Assembly (NCBI GenBank): GCA_031263945.1
Contig: JAISEW010000052.1
Location: 1-11,376, forward strand
Source of the DNA: Gracilibacteraceae bacterium
Lineage (GTDB): Bacteria > Bacillota > Desulfitobacteriia > Desulfitobacteriales > Syntrophobotulaceae
DNA: 11,376 nucleotides
Direction: 5' to 3'
The notes beneath the pieces were generated by a model, which worked only from the letters and a program-made list of their open reading frames with translations, was not told where the DNA came from and searched no databases. Shown here in pieces: positions 5,882 to 11,376 of this stretch (the stretch's first letter is position 1; each line of letters begins with the position of its first letter). The position numbers and the translations under genes are program-made.

Positions 5882-6914
5882 CAAAAATACTCGGCTCCTT
5901 GACCGGCGCCGATTTTCCCGGCGCGGTCCGGCCAAAATAGCTGAAAGCTTCCGCGGTCGCCACTCTGCCCCGCGGCGTCCGCATGATAAACCCCTGCTGC
6001 AGCAAAAACGGCTCCACCACGTCTTCCAGCGTATCGGCCTCTTCGCCCGCCACCGCCGCAAGGGTTTCCAGCCCCACCGGCCCGCCGTCAAATTTTTCGA
6101 TTATGGCCCGCAGCACTTTTTGATCCAGATAGTCAAAACCGCGTGGGTCCACGTCCAGCCGGCTCAGGGCTTCGGAAGCCGTCGACCGGTCCACTTCCGC
6201 CCGCCCCCAGTCCAGAGCGTAATCGCGAATACGTTTTAACAGCCTGTTGGCCACGCGCGGCGTCCCCCGCGAACGCCCGGCGATCTCCAGCGCCCCTTCT
6301 TCTGTCAGCGGCAGATTCAAAATACGCGCCGTGCGCCGGATGATCAGCACCAATTCTTCCGGCGGATAATATTCCAGGCGGCAATTCACGCCGAACCTGT
6401 CCCGCAGCGGCGAGGACAGCATCCCGGCCCGCGTCGTCGCTCCGACCAGAGTGAACGGCGAAAGCGACAGGCGCACGGAACGCGCGCTGGGGCCTTTGCC
6501 GATCATGATATCCAGGCAGCAGTCCTCCATGGCCGCGTAAAGCACTTCCTCCGCCGTCCGGCTCAAACGGTGGATCTCGTCGATAAACAACACGTCGCGC
6601 GTCTCCAGCGACGTGAGCAGCGCGGCCAGATCGCCCGGGCGTTCGATGGCCGGCCCCGAGGTCGCGCGCATGTTCACGCCCAGCTCACAGGCGATTATGC
6701 CCGCCAGCGTGGTTTTTCCCAGGCCGGGCGGGCCAAAAAGCAGGACATGGTCCAGAGCTTCTCCGCGGGCGAGCGCGGCGCGGATAAAAACAGCCATATT
6801 GTCCTTCACCTTGCCCTGCCCGATATAGTCCGTCAGGCGCGTCGGCCTCAGCATTTCCATTTCCGCTCCCAGATCTTCCGGCTGCCTGAGCGAGGTGATC
6901 AGCCGTTCTTGCAT
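5871..6914 (-). CDS. ruvB: Holliday junction branch migration ATPase RuvB
   Basis: RuvB is the AAA+ motor that forms hexameric rings on either side of a RuvA-bound Holliday junction and pumps DNA during recombinational repair. The 347-residue protein shows Walker A GPPGLGKTT (61-69), Walker B LFIDEIH (109-115), sensor 1 GATTRAG (158-164), and the arginine-finger segment RDRFG (171-175). It ends in a winged-helix domain (VEPFLLQQGFIMRTPRGR) that binds DNA. ATG 6914 has AAAGGAG 8 nt upstream. The gene follows ruvA after 24 nt and overlaps queA by 11 nt, so all three share a transcript. Nothing is missing compared with the family. Confidence 0.98.
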   Translation of the reverse strand: MQERLITSLRQPEDLGAEMEMLRPTRLTDYIGQGKVKDNMAVFIRAALARGEALDHVLLFGPPGLGKTTLAGIIACELGVNMRATSGPAIERPGDLAALLTSLETRDVLFIDEIHRLSRTAEEVLYAAMEDCCLDIMIGKGPSARSVRLSLSPFTLVGATTRAGMLSSPLRDRFGVNCRLEYYPPEELVLIIRRTARILNLPLTEEGALEIAGRSRGTPRVANRLLKRIRDYALDWGRAEVDRSTASEALSRLDVDPRGFDYLDQKVLRAIIEKFDGGPVGLETLAAVAGEEADTLEDVVEPFLLQQGFIMRTPRGRVATAEAFSYFGRTAPGKSAPVKEPSIFDAD

Positions 6915-6938
6915 GGATATCGCTCCTTTGGCGGCTCT

Positions 6939-7538
6939 TTATTTTCCGCGGGCCAGCAGGCGCAGGGCCCGCTGGATCTGCTCCGCCGAACTCATCTCTC
7001 CCGCTTCGCTTTGTACTTTGTTCAGGGCGTGCCGCGCTTCCAGGCGGGCAAAACCGAGCGCCAGCAAAGATTCCATCGCCTCGTCGCCGCTCCCGGCCGC
7101 TCCCGGCAGACCTTCGCCTGCCGCGGCGTCCGCCGGTTCGTCCTCTAGTTTTCCTTTTAATTCCAATATAAGCCGTCTGGCCGTTTTCAGCCCGATCCCC
7201 GGCGCCCTGGTCAGCGTGGCCGCGTCTTCCGCCGCGATGGCTTTTTTCACTTCCGCGCCGGCAAAAGCGGATAAAACGCCCAGCGCCACTTTGGGACCGA
7301 CGCCGGAAACACTGATCAGCAGGCGGAAAAGGTTTTTTTCTTCCGGGCTGCCAAAACCGTAAAGCGATATATCGTCTTCCCGCACCAGCATCACCGTGTA
7401 TAAAACGATCTCCTGGCCGGCGCTCAAACCGGCGGCCAGCCGCGTGGGCACGCCGGCTTCCAGCCCCACGCCGCCGACGGAAACAGTCACCTGGTCCGCT
7501 GTCAGAAACTCGATTTTGCCTCTGAGGAATCCTATCAC
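6939..7538 (-). CDS. ruvA: Holliday junction-binding protein RuvA
   Basis: RuvA tetramers clamp the four-way junction and load RuvB. The 199-residue protein has the N-terminal OB-like domain (MIGFLRGKIE start) with the acidic pin residues at E54-D56. Two helix-hairpin-helix motifs follow (ISVSGVGPKVALGVL, 75-89; APGIGLKTARRLIL, 112-125), then a flexible Gly/Ala/acidic linker (about 132-152), and a C-terminal three-helix domain that contacts RuvB. The start codon is GTG 7538, with GGAGGG 6 nt upstream. Only 3 nt separate it from the ruvC stop, so the ribosome binding site lies inside the end of ruvC and translation is probably coupled. Confidence 0.97.
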   Translation of the reverse strand: MIGFLRGKIEFLTADQVTVSVGGVGLEAGVPTRLAAGLSAGQEIVLYTVMLVREDDISLYGFGSPEEKNLFRLLISVSGVGPKVALGVLSAFAGAEVKKAIAAEDAATLTRAPGIGLKTARRLILELKGKLEDEPADAAAGEGLPGAAGSGDEAMESLLALGFARLEARHALNKVQSEAGEMSSAEQIQRALRLLARGK

Positions 7539-7541
7539 TGT

Positions 7542-8036
7542 TTACCCTCCATCCGCTTGCCTTGCCGGTCTGCGGCTGTGCGCGTGACAAACGGCCACCG
7601 CCAGCGCGTCGGCCGCGTCGTCCGGCTTCGGCGTCTCCGTCAGTCCCAGGATCGCCCGCACCATGAATTGGATCTGCTGTTTGTCCGCCCGGCCATACCC
7701 GACCACCGCCTGTTTGACCTGCAAAGGGGTATATTCGTATACCGGCAGTCCCTGTCTGGCCGCCGCCAGCAAAACCACGCCTCTCGCCTCGCCCACGGAG
7801 ATAGCCGTCGTCCGGTTGCGATTGAAAAACAGTTCCTCCACCGCCACTTCCTCCGGACGGTACAGGCCGACGGTTGATTCCATTTCCTGGAAAATAGAAA
7901 GCAATCGCTGCTCCAGCGGACGATCCGCCGCTGTGCGCCATACGCCGTATTTCAGCGCGCTCAGCCGGCCGGCCTTGGACTCGATCAGGCCGAACCCCAT
8001 GATGGCCGTTCCCGGGTCAATCCCTAAAATACGCAT
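7542..8036 (-). CDS. ruvC: Holliday junction resolvase RuvC
   Basis: RuvC is the dimeric, Mg-dependent RNase H-fold endonuclease that cuts Holliday junctions symmetrically. The 164-residue product has the catalytic acids in order: D7 in GIDPGT, E67 in AVEELFFNRN, and D140 and D143 in PDDAADALAVAVCH. The conserved block TPLQVKQAVVGYGRADKQQ (103-121) is also intact. ATG 8036 lies 6 nt after the yebC stop. Its upstream sequence (GGCGG) is a weak ribosome binding site compared with its neighbours, so reinitiation after yebC is likely. The last residues (about 152-164) are a basic, non-conserved tail. Confidence 0.97.
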   Translation of the reverse strand: MRILGIDPGTAIMGFGLIESKAGRLSALKYGVWRTAADRPLEQRLLSIFQEMESTVGLYRPEEVAVEELFFNRNRTTAISVGEARGVVLLAAARQGLPVYEYTPLQVKQAVVGYGRADKQQIQFMVRAILGLTETPKPDDAADALAVAVCHAHSRRPARQADGG

Positions 8037-8042
8037 CCGCCG

Positions 8043-8798
8043 CTAGAGTTCATCCGGATTCAAGGCGTCCGAGAGCTCGAAATTCGTGTATACGTTTTGC
8101 GCGTCGTCGTGTTCATCCAAAGCGTCGATCAGTTTGATTATTTTTTTCGCCTGCTGGGCGTCGTCGATTTCCGCTTTGTTTTCCGGCACGAGGTTCAGCG
8201 CGGCCTGTTCCGGTTTTATCCCCGCCAGCAGCAGGGCGGCCCGCACCGCCTCCAGATCCGCCGCGTCCGTAAAAACCTCGAAACTGTCCTCATCCGTCTC
8301 GACTTCTTCCGCCCCCGCTTCCAGCGCCGCCATGAGAAAATCATCCTCCGTCCAGTCGCAGTCCGCCCGGGAAACCGTGATCTGTCCCTTTTCCCGGAAC
8401 ATCCACCCCACGCAGCCGGTCTCGCCCAGATTGCCGCCGTTTTTCGTGAAAATATGCCGCACTTCCCCGGCCGTGCGATTGCGGTTATCCGTCATGATAT
8501 CCACCATCACGGCCACCCCGCCGGGCGCGTATCCCTCGTAGCGCAGTTCCTCGTAGACCGTGCCCTCTCCGCCGCCCACACCTTTTTGGATGGCGCGCTG
8601 GATATTATCGCCGGGGAGATTTGCCGCCTTCGCGTTGTCGATCGCTATTTTCAGGCGAAAATTCCCGCCCGGATCACCGCCGCCCTCTTTGGCCGCCACC
8701 ATGATCTCCCGCGCCATTTTCGTGAAGATCCGCCCTTTGGCCGCGTCAGTCCGCGCTTTTTTGTGTTTGATATTCGCCCATTTTGAATGACCCGACAC
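8043..8798 (-). CDS. yebC: YebC/TACO1-family protein (translation factor, formerly called a transcriptional regulator)
   Basis: The 251-residue product is a full-length YebC/PmpR/TACO1 family member. It opens with the diagnostic MSGHSKWANIKHKK, followed by AAKGRIFTKMAREI, and includes NLPGDNIQRAIQKGVG and the YEGYAPGGVAVMV block. The family was long annotated as DNA-binding regulators; more recent work links bacterial YebC to relief of ribosome stalling at proline-rich stretches, as TACO1 does in mitochondria. The C-terminal third is acidic. The start is GTG 8798, with a strong AAGGAGGG 6 nt upstream. It lies 19 nt after the HAD-family gene and 6 nt before ruvC, a linkage with ruvC seen in many bacteria. 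Confidence 0.95.
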   Translation of the reverse strand: MSGHSKWANIKHKKARTDAAKGRIFTKMAREIMVAAKEGGGDPGGNFRLKIAIDNAKAANLPGDNIQRAIQKGVGGGEGTVYEELRYEGYAPGGVAVMVDIMTDNRNRTAGEVRHIFTKNGGNLGETGCVGWMFREKGQITVSRADCDWTEDDFLMAALEAGAEEVETDEDSFEVFTDAADLEAVRAALLLAGIKPEQAALNLVPENKAEIDDAQQAKKIIKLIDALDEHDDAQNVYTNFELSDALNPDEL

Positions 8799-8817
8799 GG
8801 AAATCCCTCCTTAAAAC

Positions 8818-9387
8818 TTAGTCCTTATCCTTAGTCAGCGCGGCGACGGCGCGCCGGATATCGCCCCAGTCCTTGCAGCGCGTGACCAGCGGCAATTCTT
8901 TTTCCGTTCGGTTATAAAAAGCGTCCAGCAGCAGGACGGGCACTCCGACCGCCGCTATTTGCCCGGCGTTGCTCAGAAAATCGTCGACGAAGACCTCGAC
9001 GTTTTCCGCCAGCGCCACTTCCGCCTTCGGGCCGCCGGAAACGCAGAACAACCGGCGCGGATCCAGACCGTGCCCCTCCAGCCAGGCGCGCGTCACTTCC
9101 TCCTCCCGTCCCGCCTTGCGCGCCGTGACATAGATCATCTCATACCCATTTTTTTCCAGCCAGGCGATCCCCGCCGCCGCGCCCGCCACCATTTCCGCCT
9201 CGCCAAAGACTTCCTCCGCCCGTTCCGTTATAACGCGGCCTATTTCCTCCCGCGGCACGCCGTAATAGCGGGCCAGGTCAAAATGATCCCCCTGGGCGAA
9301 TTTTTGCGGAAAACTCCGGTCCAAAACCTTTATCACATGGGGCAGGCTGTTAGCCACCACCCCGTCCAGATCCAACCCTATCTTCAT
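8818..9387 (-). CDS. HAD-superfamily hydrolase, 5'(3')-deoxyribonucleotidase-like
   Basis: This 189-residue cytoplasmic protein has the four HAD motifs: DLDGV with nucleophile D6 and acid/base D8, the motif-II threonine in YVTAR (T88), a motif-III lysine in GPKAE (K121), and the metal-binding pair FVDD (D135, D136). The GLDLDGVVANS opening and overall size match the 5' nucleotidase (NT5C/YqfW-like) branch, which removes phosphate from nucleotides. The true substrate cannot be read from the sequence. ATG 9387 has GGAG 6 nt upstream and lies 1 nt after the argH stop. A salvage or housecleaning nucleotidase would fit the operon, but its link to arginine synthesis is not obvious. Confidence 0.85.
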   Translation of the reverse strand: MKIGLDLDGVVANSLPHVIKVLDRSFPQKFAQGDHFDLARYYGVPREEIGRVITERAEEVFGEAEMVAGAAAGIAWLEKNGYEMIYVTARKAGREEEVTRAWLEGHGLDPRRLFCVSGGPKAEVALAENVEVFVDDFLSNAGQIAAVGVPVLLLDAFYNRTEKELPLVTRCKDWGDIRRAVAALTKDKD

Positions 9388-9388
9388 G

Positions 9389-10774
9389 CTATTCTCCGTA
9401 TAATCTTTTCATCTCGGCTCGCGCCGCGCCGATGGCCTCCCGCACCGCTTCCGGCGCCGGCCCCCCCGGAACGCGCCGCGCCCGGACGCATGTTTCGAGG
9501 CTCAGGGCGTCGTACACGTCGTCTTCGATCTCGGCGGCGGCGGCCTGGAGTTCCGCCAGCGGCAAATCTTCCAAGGCGCAGCCCTTTTGCCCGCATAAAA
9601 GGACCAGACGGCCGACGATGGCGTGCGCCTCCCGGAAAGGCACCTGTTTCCGCGCGAGATAATCAGCGAGGTCCGTCGCGTTCATGAAGCCTTTTTTCGC
9701 CTCCGCGGCCAGCCGCTCCTTATGCACGGTCATGGTCCTGAGCAGCGGCGCCATTATCAGCAGGCATTTTTGCGCGGTGTCCACGGCGTCGAACACAGAT
9801 TCCTTATCCTCCTGCAAATCCTTGTTATAGGCGAGCGGCAGCCCTTTCATCACCGTGAGCAAAGCGACGAGATCGCCGTAGACCCGCCCGGTTTTGCCGC
9901 GCACCAACTCCGCCACATCCGGGTTTTTCTTCTGAGGCATAATGCTGGAACCCGTGGCGTAAGCGTCGTCCAGAGTGATAAACCCGAACTCGCCGCTCGA
10001 CCACAAGATGATTTCCTCGGACAGACGGCTCAGATGCATCATGACGAGCGCCGCCGCCGCCAAAAATTCCAGGGCAAAATCCCGGTCGCTCACCCCGTCC
10101 AGGCTGTTCAGCGTCACCCCGGCAAAATCCAGCTCCCGCGCCACTTCTTCCCGCCGGAGCGGAAACGTCGTCCCGGCCAGCGCCCCTGAACCCAGAGGCG
10201 AGTAGTTCATCCGGCGGCGAGCGTCGGTCAGGCGGTCCATATCCCGTAAAAACATGGCGGCGTAAGCCATAAAATGATGGCCCAGCGTGATCGGCTGCGC
10301 TTTTTGCAAATGCGTATACCCCGGCGCCCACGTTTCCGCGTGTTCTTCCGCCAGAGCCAGCAGCGCCTGAATGAGCGCGGCGAGCAGATCCTTGGTCTTG
10401 TCCGTCTCCGCGCGGAGAAAAAGCCGCAGATCCAGCGCCACCTGATCATTGCGGCTGCGCCCGGTGTGCAGCTTTTTGCCCACGGAGCCGACGCGCTCCG
10501 TCAGCAGTTTTTCCACGTTCATATGGATGTCTTCCGCGCCTTTTTCCAATTCGGCCTTCCCCTGGGCGATATCTTCCCGGACGGATCGCAGCCCGGCAAT
10601 GATCCGCTCCGCTTCCTCCGGCGTGAGGACGCCCGCCCGGCCCAGCATGGCGGCGTGCGCGATACTGCCGGCTATATCCTGCTCGTACAGGCGCCGGTCA
10701 AACGAGATGGATGAGTGGAAATCTTCCGCCAGCGCGTCCGTGTCTTTTTCAAAGCGCCCCCCCCAAAGTTTCAT
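9389..10774 (-). CDS. argH: Argininosuccinate lyase (last step of arginine synthesis)
   Basis: ArgH splits argininosuccinate into arginine and fumarate. The 461-residue protein is full length and shows KLWGGRF at the N-terminus, HTGRSRNDQ (103-111), the histidine segment GYTHLQKAQP (152-161), and the fumarase/aspartase signature GSSIMPQKKNP (275-285). S277 in that flexible loop corresponds to the catalytic serine. ATG 10774 has GAAGG 6 nt upstream. It is the first gene of the operon and follows a near-consensus promoter. argG, its usual partner, is not in the window. Two long G runs occur in its coding strand: eight Gs spanning codons 4-6 (10757-10764) and seven near the 3' end (9461-9467). 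Slippage at either would shift the frame. Confidence 0.97.
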   Translation of the reverse strand: MKLWGGRFEKDTDALAEDFHSSISFDRRLYEQDIAGSIAHAAMLGRAGVLTPEEAERIIAGLRSVREDIAQGKAELEKGAEDIHMNVEKLLTERVGSVGKKLHTGRSRNDQVALDLRLFLRAETDKTKDLLAALIQALLALAEEHAETWAPGYTHLQKAQPITLGHHFMAYAAMFLRDMDRLTDARRRMNYSPLGSGALAGTTFPLRREEVARELDFAGVTLNSLDGVSDRDFALEFLAAAALVMMHLSRLSEEIILWSSGEFGFITLDDAYATGSSIMPQKKNPDVAELVRGKTGRVYGDLVALLTVMKGLPLAYNKDLQEDKESVFDAVDTAQKCLLIMAPLLRTMTVHKERLAAEAKKGFMNATDLADYLARKQVPFREAHAIVGRLVLLCGQKGCALEDLPLAELQAAAAEIEDDVYDALSLETCVRARRVPGGPAPEAVREAIGAARAEMKRLYGE

Positions 10775-10805
10775 GCCCGCCCTTCTTTCCTCATGTATTA
10801 ACGCT

Positions 10806-10834
10806 ATTATACCGCAAAACGGACGCTTTATCCA
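10806..10834 (-). promoter_or_regulatory. Sigma-70-type promoter of the argH-ruvCAB-queA operon
   Basis: On the minus strand, TGGATA (10834-10829) and a perfect TATAAT (10811-10806) are separated by 17 nt; the -35 box matches 4 of 6 positions. Transcription would begin near 10799, giving a leader of about 25 nt before ATG 10774. No other gene gap in the operon has room for a promoter outside coding sequence, so this is probably the main one. I see no arginine-repressor (ARG) box over it. Confidence 0.7.
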
Positions 10835-10849
10835 GCCCCGGAACCCCGG

Positions 10850-10881
10850 TCAAGCGGTTTAACCGCTTACAGGGCGCTTGA
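10850..10881. repeat. Perfect palindrome upstream of the argH promoter
   Basis: AAGCGGTT (10852-10859) and AACCGCTT (10861-10868) are exact reverse complements around a single T. An alternative outer pairing joins TCAAGCG (10850-10856) to CGCTTGA (10875-10881). No T run follows on either strand, so it is a poor terminator for the AT-rich gene to the right. It lies about 16 nt upstream of the argH -35 box and could be an operator or activator site; the function is unknown. Confidence 0.45.
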
Positions 10882-10919
10882 TCAACGGCAAAAGCGTAAC
10901 GGCGATATGTTCTGGTATG

Positions 10920-11376
10920 CTATCTGTTTTCCATATTTTCCCATTCTGCTTTTGTATCCATTCCGTTGATTTTTCCGGAAAAAGTTCCTCTGGCCTTATA
11001 TATTGGTTTGTTATTCTTTAAATATTCGTTTATTATGATTTCATTCTGATAATATTTTTCAGTTGATTCAATTATGTCTTTTCCGATATTTTTACCATTG
11101 AATATTTCATCAACTGTTAATGTTTTTCTAATTTCGGCGTATTCACCAGGATGAGATATTTCAGATGAAACCCTTTTGTCAAATTTACCCAGCCAATTTT
11201 TCCAATATTCCCAATTTTCCAATGTTAATTTAAATATATGATCATTCAATAAAGTTAATTCATAAACATCAGTCCAATCATCAACATCATTGGAAAAAAT
11301 GCACTTAAAATAATATCCTTTACCATTATGCCCGGCAATACCTTCAATGATTGTCATATCCCAAAAATTATTAACA
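10920..11376 (-). CDS. AT-rich orphan gene of unknown function, probably cut by the window edge
   Basis: I do not recognise this protein. From the first ATG (11357) it has 145 residues, but the frame continues without a stop to the last base, adding VNNFWD upstream. That ATG has no ribosome binding site, so the gene probably starts outside the window. The protein is rich in Lys, Asn, Ile, Trp and Tyr, has no signal peptide or membrane helix, and contains an aromatic block (LENWEYWKNWLGKF, about 46-59) and a late segment ARGTFSGKINGMDTKAEW. Its AT-rich codons contrast sharply with every other gene here and end abruptly at the stop codon (TAG, 10922-10920). Size and composition recall the small soluble immunity proteins of polymorphic toxin systems, but no toxin gene is visible and this is only a suggestion. 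It probably arrived by transfer. Confidence 0.65.
   Translation of the reverse strand, partial: VNNFWDMTIIEGIAGHNGKGYYFKCIFSNDVDDWTDVYELTLLNDHIFKLTLENWEYWKNWLGKFDKRVSSEISHPGEYAEIRKTLTVDEIFNGKNIGKDIIESTEKYYQNEIIINEYLKNNKPIYKARGTFSGKINGMDTKAEWENMENR

Noticed and set aside
6685..7941. 418-codon open frame on the minus strand across ruvB, ruvA and ruvC
   Set aside because: It overlaps three certain genes in another frame and its Gly/Arg-rich translation has no domain; a by-product of high GC content.
10775..10870. Arginine repressor box or T-box leader before argH
   Set aside because: No match to the AT-rich ARG box pattern, and the leader of about 25 nt is too short for a T-box.

Overview
The window looks like chromosomal DNA of a GC-rich anaerobic bacterium, most likely a member of Bacillota (Negativicutes or a high-GC Clostridia lineage). 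The basis is the tightly packed yebC-ruvC-ruvA-ruvB-queA order, Shine-Dalgarno sequences ahead of most genes, and an iron-sulfur old-yellow-enzyme-type reductase of a kind common in anaerobes. The phylum is an inference from gene order and gene type. No rRNA, tRNA, CRISPR array, transposase or integrase gene was seen.

Region 1 (about 1-4839, + strand) is an accessory redox module. It holds an FAD-dependent oxidoreductase of the phytoene desaturase/PYROXD2 type (125-1699) and a 118-residue protein of unknown function with a C-terminal membrane segment (1709-2065). A three-cofactor OYE/2,4-dienoyl-CoA reductase-like enzyme follows (FMN barrel, 4Fe-4S, FAD/NAD domains; 2157-4112), then a TetR-family regulator (4189-4839). 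The two enzymes have look-alike leaders: a hairpin ending in CCCTGC, a short A/T-rich gap, then the same 11-mer TATACGAGGAG. My reading is a regulated pathway that oxidises and/or reduces a C=C bond in an unknown, perhaps hydrophobic, substrate near the membrane. The substrate cannot be read from the sequence.

Region 2 (4829-10774, - strand) is a housekeeping operon read right to left: argH, a HAD-family nucleotidase-like gene, yebC, ruvC, ruvA, ruvB and queA. Gaps between genes run from an 11-nt overlap to 24 nt, and a good sigma-70-type promoter lies just upstream of argH. The operon links arginine synthesis, translation of difficult peptides, Holliday-junction processing and queuosine tRNA modification. 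The 3' ends of queA and the tetR gene overlap by 11 nt, so tgt, a frequent neighbour of queA, is absent from its usual place.

Region 3 (10775-11376) holds the argH promoter and a perfect palindrome, then a sharp drop in GC content into an AT-rich gene of unknown function (10920 to the window edge, - strand). Its reading frame stays open to the last base, so it is probably cut by the window. Its composition suggests recent acquisition.

The best candidate for something undescribed is the first three genes of region 1 with their shared leaders; the AT-rich orphan at the right edge comes second.
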